This document shows, piece after piece, positions 1-9,665 of a stretch of DNA of 64,000 bases. Every line of letters starts with the position of its first letter. Position 1 is the first letter of the stretch. Source of the DNA: Ezakiella peruensis (GTDB lineage: Bacteria; Bacillota; Clostridia; Tissierellales; Peptoniphilaceae); NCBI RefSeq assembly GCF_900215725.1, contig NZ_LT962469.1, positions 783,365 to 847,364 of the forward strand, given 5' to 3'. The notes beneath the pieces were generated by a model that ran no database searches, had not been told where the DNA came from, and saw only the letters and a program-made list of their open reading frames with translations. Position numbers and translations under genes: made by a program.

Positions 1-2251
1 GAACTTCATATGTTGTTAAGAATGCTGAATCTTTGCTCTTTGAATCTTCTCCCCAGAAGCGTCTTCTAGATCTTCTGATGTACCAGTTAGATAAGTCTTC
101 AACTACAAAATCAACTAGTGCCTTAGAAACTTTTGTAAGTTCAAAAATATCGATGTTTTCTTCAACCAAATCAATTAGAGAATTTAATCTAGAAATTATC
201 CATTTATCCAACTCATCTCTTTCACTTATTGGAATGTTTAATTCATCTGGTTTAACATTTTCACTGTTTACATACAATGAGAAGAATGTATAAACGTTTC
301 TTAAGCTCCTAATAAATTTAGATTCAACTTCTTTTAGGCCATCCTCATCATATTTTGTTGGCAGCCAAGGAACTGAAACATAAACGGCGTAGAATCTGGC
401 AACGTCAGCTCCATATCTATCAAATATATCGAACGGATCAAGTGTGTTTCCCCTAGACTTACTCATTTTTTTGCCGTACTTATCGAGTACCAGATCATTT
501 ACTAAAACAGATTTATATGGTGACTTTCCAGTCATATACGTCCCTATTGCGAGCAAGGAGTAAAACCATCCTCTAGTTTGGTCAATACCTTCACAAATAA
601 AATCAGCTGGATAATGCTTAAAAAAGTCATCATCTTTATTAAAAGGATAATGTCTTTGGGCAAAAGGCATACTTCCACTATCAAACCAAACGTCAATAAC
701 ATCTTTATATCTGGTCATCTTGCCGCCGCACTTACTGCACTTAATATGGCAATCGTCAACATAAGGTCTATGCAGGTCAATTGTCTCATCAATATTCTCT
801 ATTGATTTTTCTACTAATTCTTTTCTGTTGCCAATACTGATAGTCTCACCGCAGTCTTCACATTTCCAAATTGGAAGTGGAGTACCCCAGTATCTGTTTC
901 TAGATAAGGCCCAGTCATTTAGATTTTCTAGCCAGTTGCCGAATCTCTTCTCGCCAACAAATTCAGGATACCATTTAACATCGTTATTAGCTTCAATTAG
1001 CTTATCTTTAAACTTTGTAACCTCAATATACCAAGATGGCTTTGCATAGTAAATTAAAGGTGTATGACACCTCCAGCAGTGTGGATAATTGTGATCAACC
1101 TTTTGTTTTCTTAAGAGTCTACCCTCTTCTTTTAAATAATTTAATATTTCTGGATCGGCATCAAACACATTCATACCTCCCCATTTACCGACATTAAATT
1201 TACCCTCTTCATTTACAGGGTTGAAAACTGGCAAATTATATCTTCTACCTGTATTATAGTCATCTTCACCAAAAGCAGGCGCTGTATGAACTATACCAGT
1301 ACCGTCTGTTATTGTAACGTAATCAGCAAGAGTAATGTAAAAAGCCTTTTTATCAGCTTCAAGCATCGGAATTAACTGTTCATATTCAAGGCCTTCAAGC
1401 TCTGTGCCTTTTACAGTTTTAATTATTTCATAATCTTCTGTTATACCTTTAAGTACATCTGCAACTAAATCTTTGGCCATCCAATATAATTCATTGTTGT
1501 CATTATTTTTAAGAAGTACATAATCAACATCTGCATTAACGGTCAAGCTAACGTTTGAAGGTAATGTCCATGGTGTGGTAGTCCATGCTATAAAATACTC
1601 ATCTTTGTCTTTTCTCTTAAATTTCACATATGCAGTTGTTGTAGTAATATTTTCATAACCTTGAGCAACTTCGTGTGAAGCTAAACCAGTTCCGCACCTT
1701 GGGCAGTATGGTAAAATCTTATGTCCTTCGTATAAAAGTCCATCTTGAAACATTTTGTCAATGATATGCCAAACCGATTCAATATAATCGTTATGGAAAG
1801 TGACATAAGGATTGTCTAAGTCGATTTCATAACCCATTCTCTCGGTCATTTGTCTCCATAGAGATTCATATTGGAAAACAGAATCTTTACATTGTTCATT
1901 AAAGGCTTTGATTCCATAAGCTTCAATGTCTTTTTTATTGTGTAAGTCTAATTTCTTTTCAACTTCAATTTCTACAGGAAGACCGTGTGTGTCCCATCCA
2001 GCTTTTCTCTCAACGTAATAACCTTTCATAACCTTGTGTCTACAAGTCATATCCTTTAGTGTTCTAGAAACTACGTGATGAATACCTGGTTTACCATTGG
2101 CTGTTGGTGGTCCTTCATAAAAAATATATTTAGGACCGTCTTCTCTTGTTTTTAAACTCTCGTGAAGTAAATCGATTTCCTTCCAATATTTAGAAATCTT
2201 TTCTTCTCTTTCTTTTACCGGTATATTTTCTAACGGTGTAAATTTTTTCAT
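1..2251 (-). CDS. ileS: Isoleucyl-tRNA synthetase, type 2-like (3' end beyond window)
   Basis: Charges tRNA-Ile with isoleucine in the cytoplasm. About 750 residues are visible from an ATG preceded by an AGGAGG-like site; the C-terminal end lies outside the window (the family is usually over 1000 residues). The class I signatures are present: the HIGH-equivalent reads G56-I-H-H59 within a PPTANGKPGIHHV stretch, and KMSKS is at 595-599. Several CxxC pairs (for example CPRCG and CWRCH) and an editing-domain-sized insertion are visible. The N-terminal motif resembles the eukaryote-like IleRS2 group, known for mupirocin insensitivity, rather than common bacterial IleRS1. It is controlled by an upstream T-box. 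Confidence 0.96.
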   Translation of the reverse strand, partial: MKKFTPLENIPVKEREEKISKYWKEIDLLHESLKTREDGPKYIFYEGPPTANGKPGIHHVVSRTLKDMTCRHKVMKGYYVERKAGWDTHGLPVEIEVEKKLDLHNKKDIEAYGIKAFNEQCKDSVFQYESLWRQMTERMGYEIDLDNPYVTFHNDYIESVWHIIDKMFQDGLLYEGHKILPYCPRCGTGLASHEVAQGYENITTTTAYVKFKRKDKDEYFIAWTTTPWTLPSNVSLTVNADVDYVLLKNNDNNELYWMAKDLVADVLKGITEDYEIIKTVKGTELEGLEYEQLIPMLEADKKAFYITLADYVTITDGTGIVHTAPAFGEDDYNTGRRYNLPVFNPVNEEGKFNVGKWGGMNVFDADPEILNYLKEEGRLLRKQKVDHNYPHCWRCHTPLIYYAKPSWYIEVTKFKDKLIEANNDVKWYPEFVGEKRFGNWLENLNDWALSRNRYWGTPLPIWKCEDCGETISIGNRKELVEKSIENIDETIDLHRPYVDDCHIKCSKCGGKMTRYKDVIDVWFDSGSMPFAQRHYPFNKDDDFFKHYPADFICEGIDQTRGWFYSLLAIGTYMTGKSPYKSVLVNDLVLDKYGKKMSKSRGNTLDPFDIFDRYGADVARFYAVYVSVPWLPTKYDEDGLKEVESKFIRSLRNVYTFFSLYVNSENVKPDELNIPISERDELDKWIISRLNSLIDLVEENIDIFELTKVSKALVDFVVEDLSNWYIRRSRRRFWGEDSKSKDSAFLTTYEV

Positions 2252-2262
2252 ATAACCTCCTA

Positions 2263-2455
2263 ATAAAAAAGCCCCTCGAATAATCGAGGGACGAAATTTC
2301 CGCGGTACCACCTTCGTTTGCAAATGCACACTTAAATGTAATTAACGCTTAACTCACGCCCGAAGGTAAACAGAAGCTGATCTCATAATGATGAGTTTAC
2401 GAATTTCCACCTATAATCGCTCTCTATAAAACTCCATTCACTATGCGGTCTTCTT
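2263..2455 (-). promoter_or_regulatory. T-box leader riboswitch of ileS
   Basis: On the minus strand the leader carries the canonical T-box sequence AAGGTGGTACCGCGG (complement of 2300-2314), followed by a terminator hairpin with arms CCCTCGA and TCGAGGG and a U-run (2265-2291). Upstream are an AGAGAG element and a GGTGGAA element typical of stem I. Two ATC triplets followed by A could be the Ile specifier; I favour the one complementary to 2379-2381. Uncharged tRNA-Ile should bind and favour the antiterminator. The assignment to Ile agrees with the downstream gene. Confidence 0.93.
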
Positions 2456-2461
2456 GTATAT

Positions 2462-2490
2462 ATTACATCATATATATCAATTTTTGTCAA
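2462..2490 (-). promoter_or_regulatory. Promoter of the ileS T-box transcript
   Basis: Minus strand: TTGACA (2485-2490), a 17-nt spacer, then TGTAAT (2462-2467), immediately before the T-box leader and just after the stop codon of the upstream gene. It is a near-consensus sigma-A type promoter. Confidence 0.8.
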
Positions 2491-2501
2491 GCGTTTTATG
2501 C

Positions 2502-3776
2502 TTATTTTTTATCCATTTCTCTTCTCAAATCATAAAGCCTAGACTTTGGTATTATAACATCTTCATAAGTTATAAAGTCTCCTTTTTTTATATCATTGAC
2601 AAGAATTGTATCGGGCGAAATAAAGCCATATGGTAAAAGATTTCTCTTAATTGAATCCTCATAAGTAGTAATCGTACCATAAGCTGCCTTGCCGCCAGGC
2701 CTGCCAAGATTATCACCAGCCTTTAAATCAACTTTAGCAACAGCTACTGTATCTGCAAAAGGCTTATCACTTCGTGGACTTATTGTAGGCGTATTATAAA
2801 AGAACGCCTGTGCAATAGTTATAGGAACTTCAATACTGGTTAAATGAAATGGTCTGTATAAAATATAATATGGGCCTTGGCCAATCTTTAAAAATCTCAT
2901 CTCATAATCAAGTAAATCATGATTAGCTTTAACCATAATAAAGACGCCTGGAGCAATGCCGAATACAAAATCAGCAACCTTATAGTTGTTTAATAAGCCT
3001 CCTTCTGATTTTATTCGAAGTTTATGGTCTAAGTCTTTTAGGTCTGATTTTATACCGTGAGCCCCAATTGTATCTGGTTTAAATCCAGTTGCATTACACA
3101 TCATGGTTAACTCTTCCATGGTTTTAGATCCATCAACAAAAGTAGCTAGCATATAAGGAGAAAGTCCTTTAGCTTTAGCCTCTTCATATACACTTTCATT
3201 ATTAGCCGATAAATCCAGTGGATTATTTTTTCCCTTGCCAATAGTCATTACTTCAAAACCCAAAAATTCAGCAAAGTCAAAGAGCTCTTTCACACTGCCC
3301 GGCTCATCTCCAGCAATGCCAGTATAGCAAACGCCTGCTGCTTTTGCCATCTTATATAAAATTGGTCCAACTACAACATCGCATTCTACATTGAGGCTAA
3401 CCAAATGTTTTTTAGCTTTTATTGCAGAATAAGCAATCTTTGCTCCTTCATAAGTCGATCCAGTTGCATCTACAATTACATCAATTAGATCTAGATCTAT
3501 AAACTCGTAGGGATCATTCGGAATAAAAAACCCTTGTGAATTGTATTCTTCTTTTTTATTAATAGTATAAATAGATTCTTTTTTTACTCCACAAGACAAA
3601 AATGTTTCCACAGCCTTGGAATTTGTTCTATTATATATAATATTGCACTTAAAACCATCAATAAGATTTAATTGAGCCACTAAGGATGACCCCATGAATC
3701 CAGTTCCAATTACAAAAACATTTATTTCCTTGCCATCCTTATAATATTCATTTAATCTTTTAAGTAATACTTGCAT
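2502..3776 (-). CDS. NAD(P)-dependent oxidoreductase with C-terminal SAF domain (homoserine dehydrogenase-like)
   Basis: 424 residues. The N-terminus has a Rossmann dinucleotide motif, GTGFMG at 24-29, followed by a homoserine-dehydrogenase-like NAD-binding region. The last ~85 residues look like a SAF domain (KVDLKAGDNLG start, then a DFITYEDV-like end). This matches the COG4091-type predicted homoserine dehydrogenases. They have only the coenzyme-binding half in common with true homoserine dehydrogenase, and their substrate is not established. The start lies 2 bases beyond the stop of the flavoprotein gene, so it is the last gene of the prmC-prfA unit. Family assignment is good; the reaction is unknown. 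Confidence 0.85.
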   Translation of the reverse strand: MQVLLKRLNEYYKDGKEINVFVIGTGFMGSSLVAQLNLIDGFKCNIIYNRTNSKAVETFLSCGVKKESIYTINKKEEYNSQGFFIPNDPYEFIDLDLIDVIVDATGSTYEGAKIAYSAIKAKKHLVSLNVECDVVVGPILYKMAKAAGVCYTGIAGDEPGSVKELFDFAEFLGFEVMTIGKGKNNPLDLSANNESVYEEAKAKGLSPYMLATFVDGSKTMEELTMMCNATGFKPDTIGAHGIKSDLKDLDHKLRIKSEGGLLNNYKVADFVFGIAPGVFIMVKANHDLLDYEMRFLKIGQGPYYILYRPFHLTSIEVPITIAQAFFYNTPTISPRSDKPFADTVAVAKVDLKAGDNLGRPGGKAAYGTITTYEDSIKRNLLPYGFISPDTILVNDIKKGDFITYEDVIIPKSRLYDLRREMDKK

Positions 3777-3778
3777 AA

Positions 3779-4936
3779 TTACCTCAACATATTAGCAACT
3801 AGTAAAGCAGAATATATAGCCCAAGTCAAGTTATATCCACCACAATCCCCATCGACATCCAATACTTCACCTGTAAAATAAAGTCCTTTATGGATTTTGG
3901 ATTCAAGGTTCGTGTCAATTTCATCTGTATTAATTCCACCAACAGTTATTTGACTAAGGGCCCAAGAACCTGCTCTAATATTACTAACTTCATAGTTTTT
4001 AATAAGATTACATAACTTATCAATATCTATATCCTTAGTAGTATTTACATTAAGCATTTTAAAGAAAACTTTATAAAGTCTCTTGTGAATAATACCATTT
4101 AAAAGCCACTTTGAGTCAGCATCATTTAACTTTTTCTGTCTAAGTTTTAGAATAATTTTTAAATCTTCTATATCAACTAGAGGTAAAAAATCTATAAATA
4201 TCTTATCAATTTTCTCCCTTAAGATATAAGATGATAATTCAAAAATACTATTGCCACTTATTCCATTTTCAGTAAATAAGAGGTCTCCATTACAAGATCT
4301 ATCACCTGCATAAACTGTCGCATTTAATCTCAAACCTTTTAATTCTTTAGAAAAAGGAATATCAGCAATTAAGGGCCCTATACCAGGGTATAATTTTGTC
4401 TTGGTATGTCCCAAATCTTCGACCAGCCTATATTGACTACCATCAGTACCAGTGCTTGGATAACTCATTGATCCAGCAGAAAAAATAATTCTATCATAAT
4501 CCTTGCTAGTATCTTTTGTCTTTATGGTGAAATTTTTATTCTTATTTATAGAAATAACTTCTGATTTAAAATAACAAGATATATTTCTGACTTCTACTTC
4601 TTTTAGTAAGGCTTCGACTACTGATTGAGCTTGAAGGCTCATGGGATAGAACCTATTTCTCTCATCCAAATAAGGTATTATCCCAAGATTTATTATATAA
4701 TCTCTGGCATCAATAAATTCATCAGTATAAACTTTATCTAAAAAACTTTTATTGCCATGAAAATTTTCTCTAGAAACATCCTTGTTGGAAAAATTACATC
4801 GACCATTTCCTGTAATTAAAAGTTTTTTTAACAGACGATCTGTCTTTTCATATATACTTACTTTATGTCCAAGCTTAGAGAGCTCAATAGCGCTTACAAC
4901 ACCTGAAACTCCACCACCTACAACAGCTATGTCCAT
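3779..4936 (-). CDS. HI0933/BaiN-family FAD-dependent oxidoreductase
   Basis: 385 residues, full length for the family. An N-terminal FAD-binding GGGVSG motif at 7-12 is followed by an acidic strand end (YEK, 29-31), then the family signature GNGRCNFSN at about 43-51 and a C-terminal GEVLDVDGDCGGYN block that completes the flavin site. Members are annotated as aminoacetone oxidases or BaiN-like flavoproteins, but most have no proven substrate. The start codon shares bases with the prfA stop region, so the two are probably translationally coupled. Confidence 0.9.
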   Translation of the reverse strand: MDIAVVGGGVSGVVSAIELSKLGHKVSIYEKTDRLLKKLLITGNGRCNFSNKDVSRENFHGNKSFLDKVYTDEFIDARDYIINLGIIPYLDERNRFYPMSLQAQSVVEALLKEVEVRNISCYFKSEVISINKNKNFTIKTKDTSKDYDRIIFSAGSMSYPSTGTDGSQYRLVEDLGHTKTKLYPGIGPLIADIPFSKELKGLRLNATVYAGDRSCNGDLLFTENGISGNSIFELSSYILREKIDKIFIDFLPLVDIEDLKIILKLRQKKLNDADSKWLLNGIIHKRLYKVFFKMLNVNTTKDIDIDKLCNLIKNYEVSNIRAGSWALSQITVGGINTDEIDTNLESKIHKGLYFTGEVLDVDGDCGGYNLTWAIYSALLVANMLR

Positions 4937-6006
4937 TATTTTTCCATGGCTTGTAAGGCTTCGGCTTGATAATAAGTTATGATGGATTCAATCATATCAT
5001 CAAGATCACCGTCTAGGAAGTCTTGCAATTGATAAATCGTTTTGTTAATTCTGTGGTCTGTAATTCTTCCTTGTGGGAAATTATAAGTCCTGATTCTTTC
5101 AGATCTATCACCAGATCCCACTTGATTTCTCTTCATATCAGCCATCTTCTTTTCTTCTTCTTGTAGCTTTAAATCGTAGAGTCTGGATTTCAAAATTTTC
5201 ATAGCTTTTTCTTTGTTCTTAAGCTGACTTCTTTCATCCTGACAAGCAACAACAAGATTTTCAGGCAGATATGTGATTCTAACAGCAGAGTCTGTAGTAT
5301 TAACTGATTGTCCGCCGTGTCCACCTGATCTATAGACATCAATCTTTAAATCTTTTTCATCAATTTCAATTTCAACATCTCTGGCTTCAGGTAAAACTGC
5401 AACAGTTGCAGCAGAAGTATGAACTCTTCCGCCACTTTCCGTCTCTGGGACTCTTTGAACCCTATGAACACCTGATTCATGTTTTAATTTTGAGTAAGCA
5501 CCCTTACCGTTGATCATAAAAATGGCTTCTTTGTATCCACCAATACCAATTTCGTTAATGCTCATTACATCAACAGTCCATCTGTGTCTCTCAGCGTACC
5601 TACTATACATTCTAAATAAATCGCCAGCAAATAAAGCAGCTTCATCTCCACCTGTACCTGCACGAATTTCAACTATAACGTTTCTATCATCGTTAGGATC
5701 TTTAGGAATTAAGAGAGTTTTTACTTGAGTTTCTAATGTCTCTTCTTTTTCTTCAAGCTCCTTAAGCTCTTCTTTGGCCATTTCCTTTAAATCATCATCT
5801 AAACTTTCACCCAGAAGCTCCTTAGTGTTTTCTAAGTCTTCTAGGCATTTTTTATATTCTTTGATTACTTCAACAATTTCAGTTAGATTGGAATGTTCAA
5901 TCATAACCTCCTGATACTTTTCAAGATCATTGACAAGGTCAGGATCCATAATCATTTTATTAAGTTCTTCATACCTATCTTCAATACCTTTTAATTTTTC
6001 TAACAA
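4936..6006 (-). CDS. prfA: Peptide chain release factor 1
   Basis: 356 residues, standard RF1 length. It recognises UAA and UAG stop codons on the ribosome and triggers peptide release. The catalytic GGQ is at 231-233 within [10 protein letters not shown], where the Gln is the target of PrmC. The codon-recognition tripeptide is P187-E188-T189 in the VQRVPETES context, which marks RF1 rather than RF2. The N-terminal ~100 residues are charged and helical, as in the family. It follows prmC by 3 bases; prmC-prfA pairing is a common conserved arrangement. Confidence 0.97.
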   Translation of the reverse strand: MLEKLKGIEDRYEELNKMIMDPDLVNDLEKYQEVMIEHSNLTEIVEVIKEYKKCLEDLENTKELLGESLDDDLKEMAKEELKELEEKEETLETQVKTLLIPKDPNDDRNVIVEIRAGTGGDEAALFAGDLFRMYSRYAERHRWTVDVMSINEIGIGGYKEAIFMINGKGAYSKLKHESGVHRVQRVPETESGGRVHTSAATVAVLPEARDVEIEIDEKDLKIDVYRSGGHGGQSVNTTDSAVRITYLPENLVVACQDERSQLKNKEKAMKILKSRLYDLKLQEEEKKMADMKRNQVGSGDRSERIRTYNFPQGRITDHRINKTIYQLQDFLDGDLDDMIESIITYYQAEALQAMEK

Positions 6007-6009
6007 GTC

Positions 6010-6837
6010 CTATCTCCCTCCCATGACAACAAATCTATCCATATTAGAATAATCTTTATAAATTTTAAAATTTACTTTCTTTTCTTCTAACAATTTCGAA
6101 ATTGCATCTCCTTGACTCTCGTCAAATTCCATAAGAACTAAACCATCATCTGTCAAATACTTATCATATTCTTGGATGAATTTCTTTATAATCGATAAAC
6201 CATCACTGTCTGCAAATAAAGCTAAATTCGGTTCATAATCGATAACAGTTTTATCTAGAATTCTCTTTCTATTAAGCGGAACATAAGGTGGATTAATAGT
6301 AATTAAATCAAATTCACCAACTATGTTCGAAAATAAGTCAGATTCAATAAAGTCTGCATCTATATTATATATATCCGCATTCTTTTTTGCAACTTCTAAC
6401 GAATCTTTAGAGATATCAGCAAGAGTAACACTTTTTATATACAGCTCACTAGCTAAACTTATTCCTATGCAGCCACTGCCTGTACATAAGTCCAAATACC
6501 TATCAATAGTTTTGCCTTTATAATAATTTATACATTCTTCAACTAATAATTCAGTCTCTGGCCTTGGTATCAAAACTCTCTCGTCTACATAAAATCTCCT
6601 ATTATAAAATTCTTTATATTTAAAGATGTAATTATAAGGGCATCCGCTAGCTCTTATATCTAACAATCCAATAAACTTATCAATTTCTTCTTGGGAACAT
6701 TCTATGTCTTTATTAAAATGAATATCAGTTAGTGAAAGTCCAAAAAAATCTCTGATAAACAAATTGGCTTCAAATTCATAATTATTTATATTTTCAAGAT
6801 ATTTTAAAGCAATTTCTTTGACTTCATTTACTTTCAT
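6010..6837 (-). CDS. prmC: Release factor glutamine methyltransferase
   Basis: 275 residues. It methylates the GGQ glutamine of release factors, here the product of the next gene. The SAM-binding motif LDLCTGSGCIGI lies at about 115-126 and the N5-glutamine methyltransferase motif NPPY at about 182-185. The N-terminal helical domain has the RPETE signature (about 92-96) used to bind the substrate. I use the ATG at 6837, which follows GAGGTG; an in-frame GTG two codons upstream overlaps that ribosome site and is less likely. No promoter is clear between it and the rpmE terminator, so it may depend on readthrough. Confidence 0.95.
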   Translation of the reverse strand: MKVNEVKEIALKYLENINNYEFEANLFIRDFFGLSLTDIHFNKDIECSQEEIDKFIGLLDIRASGCPYNYIFKYKEFYNRRFYVDERVLIPRPETELLVEECINYYKGKTIDRYLDLCTGSGCIGISLASELYIKSVTLADISKDSLEVAKKNADIYNIDADFIESDLFSNIVGEFDLITINPPYVPLNRKRILDKTVIDYEPNLALFADSDGLSIIKKFIQEYDKYLTDDGLVLMEFDESQGDAISKLLEEKKVNFKIYKDYSNMDRFVVMGGR

Positions 6838-6861
6838 AGTCACCTCAAAAAAGAATCCTAT

Positions 6862-6893
6862 AAAATAAAAGAGCTGCTATAAACGCAGCTAAT
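6862..6893 (-). terminator. Rho-independent terminator after rpmE
   Basis: Minus strand: AGCTGC, loop, GCAGCT (6872-6890), followed by CTTTTATTTTA. It starts just past the rpmE stop codon. Confidence 0.8.
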
Positions 6894-7100
6894 TTATTTT
6901 CCTGATTGTTCGTATCTCTTCTTAAATTTCTCAACTCTACCACCACGTTCGGAGAACTTTTGTTTTCCTGTAAAGAATGGATGGCATTCTGAGCAAACAT
7001 CTACTTTTAATTCATCTCTGGTTGAACCAGTTGTGAAAGTATTTCCGCAAGCACATGTTACTGTAACTTCTTTAAATTCTGGATGTATACCTTGTTTCAT
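6894..7100 (-). CDS. rpmE: Ribosomal protein bL31, zinc-binding (C+) form
   Basis: 68 residues. Large-subunit protein L31 with the zinc ligands C16, C18, C36 and C39 (CACG and CSEC), so it is the C+ paralogue that is usually replaced by a C- form under zinc starvation; no C- copy is in this window. The start MKQGIHPEF is fixed by an AGAGGTG site 7-8 bases upstream; a GTG three codons earlier lies inside that site. It stands alone between its own promoter and terminator. Confidence 0.96.
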   Translation of the reverse strand: MKQGIHPEFKEVTVTCACGNTFTTGSTRDELKVDVCSECHPFFTGKQKFSERGGRVEKFKKRYEQSGK

Positions 7101-7151
7101 TATATTCACCTCTTTCCAATCAATCTATTTAGAACAAATTTTGACCATATT

Positions 7152-7180
7152 ATTATATCTCTTTTTCGAGAAAATTGCAA
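7152..7180 (-). promoter_or_regulatory. Promoter of rpmE
   Basis: Minus strand: TTGCAA (7175-7180), 17-nt spacer, TATAAT (7152-7157). The spacer contains a small inverted repeat (TCTC, then GAGA six bases on). The -35 box begins directly after the glpX stop codon. Confidence 0.8.
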
Positions 7181-7183
7181 GTT

Positions 7184-8152
7184 TTATTTAGCATATTCAG
7201 GTTTCTTATCTAAATAATGTCTAGCTTGTATAAAACGCACTGTTCCTGTTTCAGCTCTTAAGACAAGTGTTTCAGTTGTAGCAACATTCTTTTCGATATA
7301 ATTAACACCATCAAGTAGTTCACCATGACTTACACCTGTTGCAGCAAATGCAGCATCATCGCCCTTAACTAGGTCATCAATCTTGTAAATCTTGTCGCAT
7401 TCTACGCCCATCTTATGGCATCTATCAATTTCTTCTTGGTTTCTAGCGGTTAAATATCCTTCAAAATATCCACCTAGACATTTTAGAGCAACTGCTGCTA
7501 AAACACCTTCTGGTGCCCCGCCTCTACCTACTAGCAAATCACCACTTACATTGTCAAAGCAAGTTGATATTGCACCTAAGACATCACCATCTTGAATAAA
7601 TCTAATTCTAGCACCAGCTTTTCTAATGCGATTTGCAATTTCTATATGTCTTTCTCTGTCGAGCATAACAACTGTAACATCGGAAATGTCTTTATTTAAA
7701 ACTTCAGCTAAAATTTCAAGATTTTTTTCTATAGGGTATTCAATAGAAATTTTTCCCTTGGCTTTTGGGCCGCAGGCAATTTTTTCCATGTACATGTCTG
7801 GAGCGTGAAGGAGATGTCCTTCTGGAGCAACAGCCACTACAGAAATAGCATCACTCATACCTTTTGCAATAGCAGTTGTACCATCAAGAGGGTCTACAGC
7901 TATATCTACATGCAGAGAATTATCGTGCCTTTGACCAATCTTTTCTCCAATATAGAGCATAGGGGCTTCATCAATTTCGCCCTCACCAATTACGACTGTA
8001 CCGTTGATGTCAACGGTATCAAACATCTTTCTCATAGCATCTACAGCAGCTTGGTCAGCTGCATTTTTGTCACCTTTACCTAAATACTTGGCAGAACGTA
8101 AAGCAGCAGCTTCAGTTACTCTTGCTAAGTTCATAACTAAATTTCTATCCAT
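7184..8152 (-). CDS. glpX: Fructose-1,6-bisphosphatase class II (GlpX type)
   Basis: 322 residues, full length. It hydrolyses fructose-1,6-bisphosphate to fructose-6-phosphate for gluconeogenesis. The metal/phosphate-site motifs are visible: GEGEIDEAP at about 56-64 and DPLDGTT at 87-93, both typical of the lithium-sensitive phosphatase superfamily, together with the class II pattern GRGGAPEGVLAA. It follows an aldolase of the transaldolase family by 11 bases, so the two sugar-phosphate enzymes are probably co-transcribed. The product could also act on sedoheptulose-1,7-bisphosphate, as some class II enzymes do. Confidence 0.95.
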   Translation of the reverse strand: MDRNLVMNLARVTEAAALRSAKYLGKGDKNAADQAAVDAMRKMFDTVDINGTVVIGEGEIDEAPMLYIGEKIGQRHDNSLHVDIAVDPLDGTTAIAKGMSDAISVVAVAPEGHLLHAPDMYMEKIACGPKAKGKISIEYPIEKNLEILAEVLNKDISDVTVVMLDRERHIEIANRIRKAGARIRFIQDGDVLGAISTCFDNVSGDLLVGRGGAPEGVLAAVALKCLGGYFEGYLTARNQEEIDRCHKMGVECDKIYKIDDLVKGDDAAFAATGVSHGELLDGVNYIEKNVATTETLVLRAETGTVRFIQARHYLDKKPEYAK

Positions 8153-8163
8153 ATATTATCCCC

Positions 8164-8817
8164 TTACTTAACCTCGTTTTGAAACTTTTCCCAATCTTTT
8201 TTAAAACTATCTATACCCTTGTCTGTTAGTGGATGATTAATCATTTGATTAAAAATCTTATAAGGAATAGTAGCAATATCTGATCCAGCTTTAGCGGCAT
8301 CGTTAACATGATTTACTGTTCTAATAGATGCGGCTATTACTTCTGTTTCAATTCCATATTCTTCAAATACATGCATTATATCTTCGATAAGTTGCATTCC
8401 GTTATAACCTATGTCATCAATTCTACCAATAAAAGGACTTACATAGGTCGCACCTGCATTAGCAGCCATAAGAGCTTGATTTAGAGAAAAAATCAAGGTG
8501 CAATTTGTTTTAATGCCTTCTTTTGAAAGAATTTTAATAGCCGCTAGGGCCTCCTTGGTCATAGGAACTTTTACAACAATATTATCATGTATCTTGGCAA
8601 GTTCTCTAGCCTCTTTGACCATACCATCAGTATCATAGGAATTTACTTCAGCGCTAATAGGACCATCAACAATGTCAGATATTTCTTTAACCACAGATTT
8701 AAAGTCTTTGCCCTCTTTAGCTATTAAGCTTGGATTTGTAGTAACTCCACAAATAACGCCTAAATTTGCAATTTCTTTAATCTCTTCAATATTAGCTGTA
8801 TCGATAAAAAAACGCAT
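8164..8817 (-). CDS. Transaldolase-like protein / fructose-6-phosphate aldolase family
   Basis: 217 residues, the size of the short FSA/TalC subfamily. The Schiff-base lysine is K83 in NIVVKVPMT, and the family start ([13 protein letters not shown]) and TTNPSL motif (26-31) are intact. Members either carry out the transaldolase step of the pentose phosphate pathway or cleave fructose-6-phosphate, and the sequence alone does not settle which. With glpX just downstream it fits interconversion of pentose and hexose phosphates. It is preceded by the nitroreductase gene at 8 bases. Confidence 0.92.
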   Translation of the reverse strand: MRFFIDTANIEEIKEIANLGVICGVTTNPSLIAKEGKDFKSVVKEISDIVDGPISAEVNSYDTDGMVKEARELAKIHDNIVVKVPMTKEALAAIKILSKEGIKTNCTLIFSLNQALMAANAGATYVSPFIGRIDDIGYNGMQLIEDIMHVFEEYGIETEVIAASIRTVNHVNDAAKAGSDIATIPYKIFNQMINHPLTDKGIDSFKKDWEKFQNEVK

Positions 8818-8825
8818 TTTAAATC

Positions 8826-9617
8826 CTATAAATTAATAGTGGCGATCTTAATCATGCCATTTTCTTCTTTAAATTCTTTTTCAACTTCAAATTTTCTATC
8901 GAAGCCCGTCATGTTGTATAATCTTTCAAAATAATACATTATGATTCCAGCATCTTCAAAGAAATAATTGCCATCAAACTCTTTTAAATAAAGTTCAACG
9001 GAATTGTTTTTCATTAGGAATCTCCATGTTTGTGAATTTAAAGTATTAGGAGCAAATCTTACATAATAAAATAAGTCATCCAAACCTCTTTGTTCTAGCA
9101 TATTGATATCTACGGGATTATCAAAGCTACCATCGAACACAATTTCATCAACAGGTTTTCTTTCGCTAGCTTCTTCTACTACAAAAGGATTTCTTGCCTT
9201 TGGATATCCAATAGCTAACAATAAATTAGCCTTGTGTTCATTGCCAAAAACTTTTGTCTTAATGTCATCAGCAGTGTCAAACAAACCAATCCAGCAGGAT
9301 CCTAAACCTTCTGATTCCAAGAAAGTTATGATATCTTCAGCATTATACATGCCGATAACCTTTTCCCTATCTGAGGATGCACCAAAATCAACTGAGATAT
9401 AGCTAGGTGCACTTATCATTACACCGTTATATCCAGCATGACCATTTAGCCCATCATAAATAGCCTTGCCATTTTCGTGAAAAGCAAAACTATTGCCTTT
9501 ATCAGAATTAAATACTCTGATTAAGTTATTAATTTTTTCAACTGTGCCCTTTGAAATTGATTTTGATTTGAAGTGTCTTACGCTCTTTCTTGAGCCCAAA
9601 AAATTGTTCATTAACAT
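8826..9617 (-). CDS. Nitroreductase-family flavoprotein
   Basis: 263 residues from an ATG eight bases after GGAGG; an upstream in-frame ATG overlaps the ribosome site and was discarded. The N-terminal [10 protein letters not shown] segment is the FMN-phosphate-binding signature of the nitroreductase fold, and a [10 protein letters not shown] segment in the middle matches its second conserved block. The second half ([14 protein letters not shown]) looks like a diverged repeat of the fold, as in the small putative TM-nitroreductase group. FMN-dependent NAD(P)H oxidoreductase activity is likely; the substrate is unknown. It has its own candidate promoter and leads the aldolase-glpX pair. Confidence 0.85.
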   Translation of the reverse strand: MLMNNFLGSRKSVRHFKSKSISKGTVEKINNLIRVFNSDKGNSFAFHENGKAIYDGLNGHAGYNGVMISAPSYISVDFGASSDREKVIGMYNAEDIITFLESEGLGSCWIGLFDTADDIKTKVFGNEHKANLLLAIGYPKARNPFVVEEASERKPVDEIVFDGSFDNPVDINMLEQRGLDDLFYYVRFAPNTLNSQTWRFLMKNNSVELYLKEFDGNYFFEDAGIIMYYFERLYNMTGFDRKFEVEKEFKEENGMIKIATINL

Positions 9618-9636
9618 AATAAATTCCTCCCACATA

Positions 9637-9665
9637 ATTATAACAAATTTTTATTAAAATTGCTA
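9637..9665 (-). promoter_or_regulatory. Candidate promoter of the nitroreductase-aldolase-glpX unit
   Basis: Minus strand: TATAAT at 9637-9642. The best upstream box, TAGCAA at 17 bp (or TTAGCA at 18 bp), overlaps the dtd stop codon. The -10 is good, the -35 is weak. Confidence 0.5.
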
